A stretch of 64,000 nt of DNA, from NCBI GenBank assembly GCA_028532985.1, contig JANCIK010000008.1, forward strand, positions 806,001 to 870,000, written 5' to 3'. Below the pieces are notes generated by a model. The model saw only the letters and a list, made by a program, of their open reading frames with translations. It was not told the origin of the DNA and ran no database searches. Of the stretch, positions 1 to 10,877 are shown one piece after another. Each line of letters starts with the position of its first letter. Within the stretch, counting starts at the first letter, position 1. The DNA is from Stropharia rugosoannulata (lineage: Eukaryota; Basidiomycota; Agaricomycetes; Agaricales; Strophariaceae). The translations under genes and the position numbers were made by a program.

Positions 1-2
1 AC

Positions 3-839
3 CTGTTCCCCAAGTTTGTCAACAATGGCATCCGCTTCCCTGTCTCACAGACAATGCTAATCGAGCTAGGCCTTACTGCTGCAGTAGCCCTAATGGGCAT
101 AGCCGTCCAGTTGCGCATCATAAAGGTTCTCCAGCGCAAGATGCAAGAAATTGTCGAGGAGTCTCGCAGACGCGACGAAGAAGCGGAGCTTCGTGCTGCT
201 GATAGGCCCAATGATATCGAGCGAGAGCGTGATGAATGGGAAAAGGAGCACCCGACTAACATCCTCACCAAGCATAGCAGACAGGACAGCGGACTCGTGC
301 CGCTCATGAAGGACAGCGAGGGATCCAGCTTGCCCATGGGCGACGACCGGTCCTCGTATTTTGGGCGCCCCCCCATACTTCTGGTTTATCCGAATTCAAG
401 GTGGCCCCAACATCGGACGAAGACCTGAAGCGTGCTTCGAGATACAACCAGTCGCCAGGCGTGTTGCCATCCATGGACCTCGGGTCCGGCATACAGTAAG
501 ACGTACCATCGAGCTTTATCAGCAACGATATTGGACGTGCCGTGGAGGTGTCGTCCTCGGAACTCGAGGACTATAAGCGGAAACAATCACTCTTGGCTGA
601 GATACAGAACATCCGACGCTCGATCGATATTCCCAAGTCGGAGACACCGGTGCCGTCGTCGTCTGAGCACTCACTGCGATCGTCGTTTGCATTGAAATGG
701 ACGCTGAGCATGGACGCGAGCAACGCGCTGCTGCCCCCTTCTGCATCGCATGCGCGACTGCAGACACGAGGTAGACAATCAGCTGTGCCATCGACCCAAC
801 TTGGACCCAACACTGACAATTCTTTTAACTGCTACCACC
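3..839 (+). pseudogene. Broken C-terminal part of a DUF4203 (TM7S3/TM198-like) membrane protein
   Basis: The window opens inside a coding sequence already in progress. The first 120 or so codons give a hydrophobic segment (IELGLTAAVALMGIAVQL) followed by a charged helix (KVLQRKMQEI, ESRRRDEEAELRAADR), which I recognise as the end of the last helix and the cytoplasmic tail of fungal DUF4203-domain proteins. The frame is lost in the cytosine run near 365-374: the family-like sequence continues in another frame (VAPTSDEDLKRASRYNQSPG), meets a TAA at 497-499, and then resumes (VEVSSSELEDYKRKQSLLAE) to about 830. One frameshift plus one stop make it a pseudogene unless both are sequencing errors. 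The N-terminal membrane part lies outside the window. The family assignment rests on remembered resemblance and is fairly but not fully sure. Confidence 0.6.
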
Positions 840-1625
840 ATGCCACCCAAGCAATTTACAGTTCTCGGCGACTTTAAGTTGCGCGTCTAGTCCTGGCACC
901 TCTTACGAACAGGTTTTGGTAGAGAATAATCCTGAAATTATGAACACACTAGCAAGGAACCTCGGACTCTCGACCGACTCTGTCGCCTTTTGCGATGTGT
1001 TCTCACTTACCGACCTGGACTTGAGAGCGCTCGTGCCGCGACCAGTGTACGCATTGCTCGTCCCCATGCCGAGGACACAATCATGGAATAATATGCGTCA
1101 TGAAGAGGATGCCCTGAAGCATGACTATGATGGGGTCGAAGGGGATGAGCCCGTCGTTTGGTTTAAGCAGATCATTGAGTGCGCATGTGGCTCGATCGGA
1201 CTCATTCATAGCCTCCTCAACTAGCAGGCGGCGGACTATATCGCACCTGATTCAGAGCTTGCCTGGATCCACCGCGAGGCGCTACCGAAAAAGATGATAG
1301 AGCGCGCTCGCGTCCTTGAAAAGAGTGAGGTGCTCGAGAAAGCCCACCAAGCAGCGGCTCATCTGGGACAGTCCCAGGAGCCTCCACCAGGGATAAAATG
1401 GCAGATCAATCATTTTGTTACGTTTGTCAAAGGGCGTGATGGGCACCTGTGGGACTCGAGGGGTCGAGGAAAGGCCCAATTGATCGGGGCCTCCTTGCAG
1501 AGGATGAAGACGCTTTCAGCGATAGAGCCCTTGACCTAGGTTTGAGAAGGGTAATGAACGTTGCGCAAGGGGATAAAGACGGTGGTCACCGATTTTCTTG
1601 CATAGCATTGGCTAAAACGTATTGA
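840..1625 (+). pseudogene. Decayed ubiquitin carboxyl-terminal hydrolase (UCH, peptidase family C12)
   Basis: An ATG at 840 gives MPPKQFT, then a plausible 52-nt intron (861-912), then ENNPEIMNTLARNLGLS, the start typical of UCH enzymes that cleave small adducts from ubiquitin C-termini. The nucleophile motif is present (ACGSIGLIHSLLN, active-site Cys), as is the histidine strand (INHFVTFVKG) and DGHLW. The gene is broken twice: an in-frame TAG at 1222-1224 directly after HSLLN, and a frameshift around 1455-1490. After the shift the family-like end is readable in another frame (DALDLGLRRVMN-like, then FSCIALAKTY, TGA at 1623-1625). Intact UCH proteins are about 230-250 residues, which matches the total span. 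With the DUF4203 remnant just upstream, two neighbouring unrelated genes both carry a stop and a frameshift, which suggests a decaying duplicated segment. Confidence 0.8.
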
Positions 1626-3144
1626 GTTATCTCACTCCTTGTACCAACGAGTTGAGCAATCTGAGAATTTGAAGGTAGTAGACTTGTACCGACGGGAAGC
1701 TTGAAACATTCATTCTAAAAGCAATTTCTAAAAGCAATCCACTTTCTGCAGTTTGATCCTTCGTGGAAGAACCGAAAGTTCATGCACATACCTATACACT
1801 CACAAATGCTAAAGGTCTCCGACGCAGACTGATGACAGAAGTCTGGACTGACATATCTGGAGCGCCAAACTGGGAGGAGACTCTAGGAGACCTCGTGTAC
1901 CGGGATCTATCGAGAGGACTGGAATATGATGAGCAATCGCCCAAGACCGTGCTGTTGCCGTGCTGCACGATGGAGCAGTATCCGGCTCCGCTTGTAAGAT
2001 TATACAGGATCGTACTAAGAGGTTCCAACAAAGTTCCAATGGAGCACAATAATATATTAGCACCATTGTGCGGAATGTCCTTTATTTTTGATATCTCAGT
2101 CGACTCAGATTGCTTCACTTTGACTAGTGTTAGCATGTGACAACCAATACACCTACTACACGGAGACCTTAGGCGACATAGTAAATATGCACGTGCAGCC
2201 CACACCGTCCGTACCGTCGCATTGTAATCGATTTATACTGGGTACCGCTTCAGGCCCTGTTGATGACGTTTTCAGCTCATTCTCATCCAATCGACGTACC
2301 AGAGTCGTAGAGCGCACAGACGCTGGGAGGGCTGGCATATAATCGCGGATAAAGTGCACGAAGAGCATAGTCAACAAGTGCATGGTATCCTAGGTGCAGC
2401 AAGCAGCAAGAATCGGAGAAAAACCACAGGAAGTCGGTATTAGAGAATATAATACAGCCGATCCGCTACATCAGCCTGATGAGGTACGTAGTCGGCCAGT
2501 ATGATGACAACTGTGCGCCGTTTCCAACGGCGTCGACGCCTGCCCGAGTCCGAAGTCATGCCAAGCAGAGGCCGTTCCTTCACCGGATCTGTGGAAAGGT
2601 AGAGGGGTTATCATTGCTCATGATAGTCGCTGACATGGTAGAAATCATTCAAGGTTATATGCTACATTAACAGCAGGCATTTTGCCACCTCCCACCGCAC
2701 TCGCTTTCGTGATGCTATTCTATCGCGTCGCTCTGTTTTTCTGTCTACTGTATGTGTCGTTTTAAATCTCGCTTCTTTTTGATGTTCTGTGTAGTTGTAG
2801 TGATAGCCTTTAATTCTGCTCTTGGGGCATTCCCTCTGACCACTCTTGTTTCTTTTTTGTTGGACTCTCTGTACATTTACCTCCGCCAGTCGGTTCTCCG
2901 TATTCTTTTCCCGCCCAATCATGATCAGTCCCATTCATGGGGCCTATATGTAACCGGATGTAGCCTTGTCGATATGCGAAGCGATATTAATTACCGCATT
3001 CACCAAGTTGTCCCCAAGAAGAAACTCTGAATCCGGAGACTACCTGGAGGCTGATTGTTACATTATGGCATGTAAATTGGCCGCACCTGATCTTCATTCC
3101 AGTTTCATAACTTCACTCCCTGCTCACCACGAAAACTCCACAGA
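1626..3144. other. Gene-poor stretch with one unrecognised open frame
   Basis: No gene can be assigned. An open frame on the plus strand at 1763-2140 (about 125 codons, GTG at its first codon, so probably an internal exon or fragment) reads through charged, globular-looking sequence such as EEPKVHAHTYTLTNAKGLRR and GDLVYRDLSRGLEYDEQSP, but I recognise no family and see no convincing start or splice sites. The remaining short frames look like chance. AT-rich, no tandem repeats seen. Confidence 0.3.
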
Positions 3145-3942
3145 ATGCGTCCAACCCTACTGAACATACCGCTGGAGTTACAAGAACAAATGTTTCGACA
3201 CGTCTATTTTCTGTCGCGAAGAGAACCCGAATATCTAACTGTCGTGTTTCAGGACGCACAAGGCGAGGAGTGCTCAGTCAGAACTGCGGTTGACGTCGAT
3301 TCCGAGGACTTGGAATGGGAACCACCTACTAGTAACCAATGCAAATCGACGTTATTCCCCTTCAACCTGGCCTCGACGTGTCGTCTCTGGCGCTTGATCC
3401 TAATGCGGTCCTCAGAATACTGGACGAGGATTTTGTTCGACGTGGCAGTCGACCCAACCCCGCTGTTGGGGGCATTCTTCTGGTCAAGATCCCAGCAAAT
3501 TTCGGTCTGCGTAATCAGTAGCTCAAGAAAACAGTCGACCATGGAGGAGCAAGAAAAGATTGCCTTAATCTCTGCGAACTTAACTCTACACCTTTCTCGA
3601 TGTACTTCCGTTGCGTTTGAAACCGTATACGCCTCTTCGCTCCCCCAGCCGAATCTCTTCTTCTCCAGGGAGATTCCATACCTGGAGACACTCAAACTTG
3701 AATGCGCAATCAATGATTTGAACTTCACGAGCACTGTCATCCTCATGATCGGCGCGTCGCTCATAGGGAGCTCGGGGATCGCCGACTGGGGCGGCGCCTC
3801 CAATGACTGCAAGACGCGTCCCGAAGCGGGCATCTTCCAACCCTGCCCAACCATCTTCGCGTCTAGACCCCTCCCGTACGTCTCCCTTTCCCCGTCCGTC
3901 CATGCAAGCAAAGTACTTATCTGGAATGGAACGTTTTCTTAG
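3145..3942 (+). CDS. Truncated F-box protein
   Basis: The 265-codon frame starts with an F-box-like helix pair (LLNIPLELQEQMFRHVYFLS), followed by the second half typical of agaric F-box proteins (FNLASTCRLWRLILMRSSEYWTRI), in which the F-box would bind Skp1 of an SCF ubiquitin ligase. A start-to-beta-strand region (LFDVAVDPTPLL, LTLHLSRCTSVAFETVYAS, IPYLETLKLECAINDL) resembles the beginning of the leucine-rich-repeat-like substrate domain. From about residue 195 the translation becomes serine/proline-rich and unlike the family, and the frame stops at about half the usual 480-600 residues. This suggests a frameshift or a deletion near 3730, with possible downstream remnant to about 4144. It lacks the N-terminal coiled coil seen in the other F-box genes of the window. 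Functional status is uncertain. Confidence 0.55.
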   Translation: MRPTLLNIPLELQEQMFRHVYFLSRREPEYLTVVFQDAQGEECSVRTAVDVDSEDLEWEPPTSNQCKSTLFPFNLASTCRLWRLILMRSSEYWTRILFDVAVDPTPLLGAFFWSRSQQISVCVISSSRKQSTMEEQEKIALISANLTLHLSRCTSVAFETVYASSLPQPNLFFSREIPYLETLKLECAINDLNFTSTVILMIGASLIGSSGIADWGGASNDCKTRPEAGIFQPCPTIFASRPLPYVSLSPSVHASKVLIWNGTFS

Positions 3943-5563
3943 GTGGGGCTCTCCTGAATTTATCGGCCTTCGGTTCCTCGCGTTCTCCACGACCATCCTG
4001 ACCGAGATATTCGGCTCGCCGTTCCTGAAGAACATCAGCATCATCGTCGACTTCGTCATCGTCTGCCTCGTCGCCGGCGCCGCGGGATGCATCGGGGACT
4101 CAGGAGGATCATCCGTATCCAGTTTACGGGAGAAGAAACAGTGAGTTACGATGATATTACTATCGATGATGTTAGTACTACGTTAACAACGGCGCTTATA
4201 TGCATATACCTGTCAAGGGCGTACATTTCGACAGACTACCTCACCAGGCCTAACACCCAAGTGGTATGATACGCGCTGGTGAGCCGTTCTTGGGAAATCC
4301 GACAGGAGAAGCATATCTGTGTCGGTGTGCAAAGTTCTCATGGAGTTCTGTGAAACGGACAGCTGGGAATCCCTAGTCTAAGGAAGACTCGTGGTCGCCT
4401 CTACGCAGGAAACGATCTGGCCTGAAGATCGTGCGCACTGAAGATGATGTATCTATCATCAGCAACAAATTGGCCAAGTTGGTGCTCAGGCGAATTATTC
4501 TACCCTCCGATTGAAATCGATACGTTGTTTTCCGAAGCTGTGTCACTTGTAGGCGGGATTATTGATACAAAGAGGCGGATGGAGAAGGGGTCGCTCATGT
4601 GTGGATCTCCTTTCGACGTCATTGTATAGCATCTGCATCACAGGCTGTTGTACAACAAGGACGTTACCTGGACTGGGCAGCCATACTGTCAGTGGCTCCA
4701 TGAGCGACTGCGCGTAGGCTGTGTCCCTGTGCTTCAGTGTAAAGTCTCTACTATGATCTTCATGGAATACCCACCGCCAGCCGCCATTATGGCGGGGGTG
4801 AAATATTTATGTGCAAGAATGGCTCGGAATACGCAGTCTTGTCATGGGCTCGTAGTGCCGCCGCAGCTTGGAGTCTAAAGGCAAGAGTGTGGGCGAGTCT
4901 GAATGGTCAGATGGGTGGCGGGGTCAAAGCCTGGTAGTCGACATCAGACTCGCGCTGGAGTCGCCTTCGTGTTCCAGCACCGGGAGGCGCTCCCTGAGCT
5001 CTTGGTGTACATCATCAGCGGTATTTAGACATCACATTTTCTGTCGGACCTCGGCGCTGTTGCCAAGTTCTTAGTTTGGCATGTAGATTTATGTGCACTA
5101 GTTCAAGCTATTAAAAATGCCGCCCTAACTTAAAGGATGTTGACTAACTGATCTCCATACACTATGCGCGAAATGCGGTCTACACGCCGCTAGACACGGT
5201 AATTCTTTCACTGTTGAGTCCGTGATACGTGACTGTCAGGCGATTGAACCCAACCGAGTCGTAACCTTCAAACATAAGGTATCGCTTCAGGCCCCTGGGA
5301 GAATATCAGTAGGTGTTTCCGGCGCGAGGTTAATACTGGCTTACATAGGGACTTAAGGTGAGTGTTGATATGTGTCCGCCCAGGCCTTCGTGACGTTATA
5401 TCATCCTAGTAGGAGTTCTCTCGTGTCCAAGTTGGCATGCGAACATTCGATTGCCAAGGTTTCTTGGGCGCTTAACTTGGTGATGTAGAAATGGTCAAGG
5501 TAAATTGTGACGAAACTGCTCTGCGATTCACAAACGAAATACAGCCGGGCATCAACTACTAGC
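3943..5563. other. No assignable gene; possible remnants
   Basis: Short plus-strand frames at 4444-4629 and 4648-4878 carry sequence that alternates in plausibility between frames (for example EIDTLFSEAVSLVGGIID after a stop-interrupted IISNKLAKLVLRRIILPS), which is what a frameshifted gene remnant looks like. No domain is recognised. 5100-5400 is AT-rich and shows nothing. Confidence 0.25.
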
Positions 5564-6111
5564 CTAGAGCGCAGGAAAAGTAACCATTCCACTCTAAACA
5601 CGATTGAGTCACGCCCAAAACTTAAGGTGACCCGAATACAACTTCACATACCAAGGTAACGGAGTAGTATCGTGCTGATCGAAGACCGAATCTCTCCAAT
5701 TTTGGTGTCGCCCTTCGGATTTTGGAAGGTATGTGTCGTGAATTGCATCCTTGAACGAGTGTATGGAACCAAGATAATGTCCTCCAATGGCATTGCTGGC
5801 AAAGACGCGAGTAGTGTAACGTCCATGTCCTTTTGACAGGACATGGCTACCGGTGGGATTGACGAATCATAAAGTAGGTTATCGAATACTTCAAGAGTGA
5901 CAATTTGAAAGCAAACTTACGCAACGATTAGATGCCCTTCATAACTTTCTACAGGAACCTTCCCCAACCCCTTCAACCTGTCGAAAGAGTTTCGAACGTC
6001 GTTTTCGATTGTCTTGCGCAAGCCCGGGGAAGTAACTTCGTTCTTCGGATAGTTTGCAGTTAAAATACTTATAAGAGGGAGCTTTACTCTAAGACTAGGC
6101 GGTAGGCGCAT
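5564..6111 (-). CDS. Unrecognised small three-exon gene (tentative)
   Basis: On the minus strand a consistent spliced reading exists: 6111-5921, 5846-5652 and 5591-5564. The first donor is GTAAGT and the second GTATGT, each is followed within 60-75 nt by an AG, and the phases agree, giving 137 residues. The translation runs TANYPKNEVTSPGLRKTIEN, RNSFDRLKGLGKVPVESYEG, then HVLSKGHGRYTTRVFASNAI, which looks like real protein. An alternative first exon upstream (about 6275-6210) joined to 6094 is also phase-compatible, so the true N-terminus may lie further upstream and the ATG used here may be wrong. I recognise no family. It could be a fragment of a larger gene. Confidence 0.35.
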
Positions 6112-6460
6112 AGATGGAGGGGTTTAAGACGAGGAGTGGAAGTTGCCAGTTATGCGTACACTCACGATAAAAGTTAGGAAGCAAAAAGACATTCAACGGC
6201 GGATACTAACTTCGCGGAGTCGACGTCGGAGAAGTCGCATTTACTAATCGACCGAGTCGGTGCCACGAGTATTTCTGTACAAACCTGTATTAGTCTTCCG
6301 TTATTATAATGTCGATCCAGTAGCCATTATACCTGGCTGGTCTTTGATACAGAGGAGCAAGACATAAATTAATCATGGCAAGTTCTTGTTGGGTTCTTGA
6401 AATCGGTTGCCGAAGGAATGTCTAACGTATTATTATAAATAGTACTTACAATGTTACAAA

Positions 6461-6550
6461 GCTAGTATAGGTTAGCGGTTAAGGTTACACTTAGTATGCT
6501 TGAGATTTCCTACTAGCAGCTGTTGGTTCGAATCATGAGCATGTTGTCGC
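6461..6550 (+). repeat. tRNA-derived (pol III) element, degenerate
   Basis: An A-box-like string (TTAGCGGTTAAGG, about 6471-6484) is followed after some 40 nt by a perfect B-box core (GGTTCGAATC, about 6524-6533), in the arrangement of a Ser/Leu-type tRNA with a long variable arm. The acceptor and T stems do not pair, so this is not a functional tRNA. It is best read as a decayed SINE or tRNA pseudogene. Confidence 0.3.
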
Positions 6551-8459
6551 ATTTTGATCATCAATTTATTTTATGAGTTAGGACGGGGCAGGACTCCAGA
6601 GTCCAGGCACCAGGATTCTGCGGCGCGCGCAGTTGTCAGTGCCGCCGCCCGCGTGCGCAGTGCGAAACAGCGACCGCCTGGGGTCCCCACGGCCGGGCAG
6701 GTTACTATACTATTATCATGTATCATGCATAGGCCTCGGAACGGTTGTGGAAAACGTGGGTTGTCGTTAAGTACCATACCATATTAGCTTCTTGTTTTGA
6801 TACGAAGCCGTTATAACTTACCATAATATATAGCTTAGTTTGACCTTAGATCACAAGCATTAAGCAATCATGTTTGCTGATACTTGATATGTACTATTAA
6901 AGACAATATTAACTGAAGACTTGTTGAACACCAAAATATGAACTTTCCTAGTCAATCTCTTACATCTTCATGTAAGTTCGAAATGAGAATATTACTTATA
7001 CAAAGTACTTGTTGTTAGGGCTAATTGTGTAATGTTCCCGAAATATATGCAAGCATACACCCGTGTTATCACAGTTGTAATTCCCACCTCAATGTTTATT
7101 TGCGGTCGGATATAGTAGTTGACTGGTTAAATTACGATTAAATCACGTACTGCGACATTCCTACGACCTCTTGTCAAATTCTGACGTCATGATAATACTA
7201 TATAATTACGAGACAGGTTTATAACAGCAGCAGTGATGCGTGCCACAATACAAATCTAAAAGACGCATATAGAATTCGGTATTTTAAGCTTCGGACCTAG
7301 TCAACTCAATGTGATACTGACATGACTCTTTGATAACGATGCTTCAGTACAATGACCTGCATTTCTCATGTGTCTAAGACATGCATCCAGCAGAGTTCTT
7401 ACATACATATGTGGCTATGTCGATGCGCTACTATCGTTGTATATCACATTCAATATTAATCAAGCTCACATTGTTTGTAATCATGTGTATTGACGCATCA
7501 ATCTGCCACCTAAATCGTCGAAGTTGAAAGACCTAAACAAATTTTCAGATTTTTCGCGATGTTATGCCATGGAGCAGAAATGTCAGTATGATGCAATGCT
7601 TGCATACTGCGAAAGCCTCTGGGTAAACGTCGACGAATTTGTAAGACAAGGAGGGACAACCGACAGCATCCCAGATATTTTGGAAAGTGCATGGCACACC
7701 ACTAGCGACAGTGAGGATTAGCTTAACTACTTATGGTTATTACATGTACATAGATTAGTTCAAGTATTTACTTGGGAATCAAAGACAACACAAGCACTGT
7801 CCTTTGACTACATAGCGCAAATGTGATATTCTTTCCATATTCTGCTGGCTAATTGACAGACATGTACACAGCTAGTATGTGTACGTGTACCAATTCAGAG
7901 ACCCCAGTACCAGTAATGTTTATAAGCGTGTGCGCGTACTTTGCGCGTACTTCGAGTACGCAGCCGAAGCTGATCCTCATGTCTCATAGCAATTGGATAA
8001 GCGGGGGGTGCTGCCGCCCATGCCGTGAACAGCCATAGAGCGAGGCAGCAGGTATTAAGTAGGCCGGACGTGCCGACAAGCACAGTTGCGCCCGGAAGCA
8101 GTGGGCTATGGTAGCAGGATCTGTGCACACTAGCACCTGCTAACAAGAAGCATTCTTGCACACAGGTTTTGTGCTGCTTAGCAGGGTATGTGCACGGAAG
8201 TGGTTGCATTAGGTGAATGCTATGCCATCAGAACATAGATGGGAATGTTCTGCACAACCTTCCCGCATTTGATTGCATTTTTTAAGTTACAAACAGTTGT
8301 TGGACATGATGAACATCGAGTACTTGAGTGGTATGCTTTACCATGGTAGCGAATTGTCATGTTATACCCTTAACAACATGAAACACCCATCTTTCCTGTT
8401 CATGTATAAAAGCATTGGCATTGGCTATTGTAGCAATACTCAACCATTCAACACATAAT
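6551..8459. other. AT-rich gene-poor stretch with one exon-like frame
   Basis: Mostly AT-rich and featureless. At 7524-7721 (+) a 65-codon frame ends in an acidic tail (ILESAWHTTSDSED) and reads like the last exon of a gene or transposon protein (KQ-type helix MEQKCQYDAMLAYCESLW before it), but no upstream exons were found. 6590-6690 is a short GC-rich island without coding logic. Confidence 0.25.
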
Positions 8460-9715
8460 ATGTTGAACGAACCATCCCTTGCTAACTCCTCCTCTTGGGC
8501 ACCTGTCGGAGAGACAAGGTCTGCCATCCTCAGTGACAGTATCGATCTGATTTCGCTTGTCTTATATGGAGTTGCATATGGCGTTGTCCTTGCGCTTTAT
8601 TCTATCTGTGCATACGGGCTTTGGATCCAACATAGAAATCCTGAACATTCGAAAAAGATGCCACTACTGCACCTTGGCTACTTTTCAGTCCTCCTTATCT
8701 TGTTGATGTATCTTGGTGGAATGACAAGGGAAATACAAATCGCCTATGTAGACGAGCGGAACTATCCACTAGGTCCAGCTGTCTATGCGGATCTTATCTT
8801 CAATCTTCCCGGCAGTGTTATGACTCTTTTTACAATGTTTGCAGTTAATTGGATTACCGACGTAATACTGGTAAGTATCTCTAAAACGATAAGAGCTATC
8901 CTCCGAAACCCACATTCTAAAAACATTTTTCTAGATTTGGCGTTTGTACACTGTGTACGGAGGCACTAAGGTTGCGAGAGTTGTCGTCATTCTTCCAACT
9001 CTCATGATGATAGGCTCTTTTGGTAATTCTCAAGAGTAATCTTATCGATTCAAATGCTCATATTTATTATGAATAAACAGTATTGAGTTTAATCACCTTA
9101 GGCGAGTCCGTGGATGGCGGAAGGTTCTTTTGGTCCATACCTTCTGTGAAATTCATCCAAGTTGGCTACTATGCCCTTTCAGTGTCCGCAACAATTTACT
9201 CAACTGGTTTTATACTTGTTCGTCTTATTAATGCTAAGCGACAGGCACAAAGAAATAGTACTTAAAATCTTCGATTAATTCCCACACTGGGTAGCTCATT
9301 TCGTTTGATTCATTCCAGGTCAATCAAGTTTACAAGCACAATACCTTAGTGCATCTACTATCCTCGTCGAATCTTCGGCTCTCTATACCATCTGGAATAT
9401 CATCTATCTCGGCCTCTACCTTGTGAATAGCTCCTTCAGATTCGTACTTTTGGACACACTACCAGCTGTCCAGGTGAGCTATTTATCACGCCTGCAGCCT
9501 CTGGAATACGGAATAAACAGTCATTTTACCAGATGATTGCACTTCTCCTCATCATATACCGCGTGACTCGTGGCACAGCATGGACCCGTGGCACAACTGG
9601 TGCGATTAGTGCAGAAGATATCGGAATCAAATTTGTCAAAGAAGTATCTAATGACTCGCAAGGTACAATATCCATCTCCATGCGGTCACACGACATTGTT
9701 AAGTGTCTCGCATAG
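8460..9715 (+). CDS. Agaric-type heptahelical membrane protein
   Basis: Five exons join in phase (8460-8870, 8935-9022, 9081-9257, 9319-9473, 9533-9715) to a 337-residue protein; introns are 56-64 nt with GT...AG ends. Seven hydrophobic segments are visible: roughly residues 27-53, 64-84, 118-142, 147-172, 190-215, 238-265 and 272-292. Landmarks such as IWRLYTVYGG after helix 3, YYALSVSATIYSTGF, STILVESSALYTIWNIIYLG and the final LLIIYRVTRGTAW are shared by a large, functionally uncharacterised family of multi-pass proteins in Agaricomycetes. The start is the ATG following an AT-rich leader (a TATAAA-like string lies at 8404-8409, TATAAAAG). Role unknown; a receptor-like function is often guessed for such proteins, but nothing here shows it. 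The final exon could continue through another intron at the GGTACAAT near 9660, so the C-terminus is less certain. Confidence 0.75.
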
Positions 9716-10877
9716 CGCGGCCATAATTAGTTATACTGTAATGTGGCTCACCTCTCTGGTAAATTGGTGGAGTATGCTACAAGAATTTGCGTTGCTCTTC
9801 AACAAGTTGTTGACAATAAGTTTGTACTAATAGTACCAGAAGTACTGTTCTTGCTATATACTATATATCATAACTTATCTCATATCCATATACCATATAA
9901 GGGCCAAATATATAGATCTCAATATTCAGGCTCTTCTCGCTTGTAAGCGCGTCGGCGGCGACGTCGGCTATATCACAAGTATACACGAAGAGAATGCGCC
10001 CATCCGCTGTCGCTGAAACAAGACGGTCATTATCCCGAGCGCTAAAGAACCCGTTCGTGCTAAAATTCTCTGTTTAATGTGCTCAGTGATGTATTAAACA
10101 AGCAAATCAGGTAAAATAATACTCACCATGGAACCATGTAGGCTTTAGGACCTTGGTGTGGTCATCGGCATTGTGGATTTGCGCATGACAGTGCAGTTGA
10201 GATACTACTGGAAGGTGATCATAATATTGCTTAAGGGGATAAGCAGCGGTAAGCGCAGCGCCGCTGGCCTTTGTCATTCATCTGCGTCGGATCAGCGCTA
10301 ACCGAATGTGTCGGAACACCTTCTCTCGACCTTCACTGGCCTGGCCCTCCTCCACTTCGCCTCACCAATGAGGGTGTTCTTCAACTTCTCGACTACCTGC
10401 TTCTTCACAGCTACTTCATGACGGGCTGAAGAGTTGGACTATGATTCTCGTAGAACACTATGTCACTTATCTGAAAACATCCGTTCAGAGTGCAGCCATC
10501 CACTCCAGTGGAGATCCAGCTGCCATCACATAGCGAAGAGGTAACGACACTGCTTAGTCTGCATAAAAGTGGAAATGGACCTAAAGACACGACTTATGAG
10601 CTGGACAATTGTTTGCGAAGTTCTGCGAAGTAGATCTTGAGTTCCGATATTTTTCTCGGAGCAGATTCTGGCCTGTCCTTGGTGCACATGTTATCTATGC
10701 ATCATGCAACGTTCAAAGATTAGTATACATAGCACCAGCCTGTAAACTGAAATTGGCCGCGCAGGATAAAACGTGGCATATACTCCAATAAAGAATGTAA
10801 GGGCATTGTAGCGAAGTGCTAAAGAGAGAAAGAGAAGGGGCGAACGAAAATGCACACATTAAACAGTAAAAAAAATG
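9716..10877. other. Intergenic; nothing assigned
   Basis: No coherent coding sequence, tandem repeat or inverted repeat noticed. Short frames look like chance. Confidence 0.4.

Noticed and set aside
3249..3911. Minus-strand 220-codon frame opposite the truncated F-box gene.
   Set aside because: Mirror frame of the F-box coding strand; no independent protein-like features.
6225..6275. ACCGAGTCGGTGC resembles the last hairpin of a Cas9 guide-RNA scaffold.
   Set aside because: Only a short self-complementary string; no repeats, spacers or cas genes nearby, and a fungal context. Coincidence; it lies at the edge of a possible exon.
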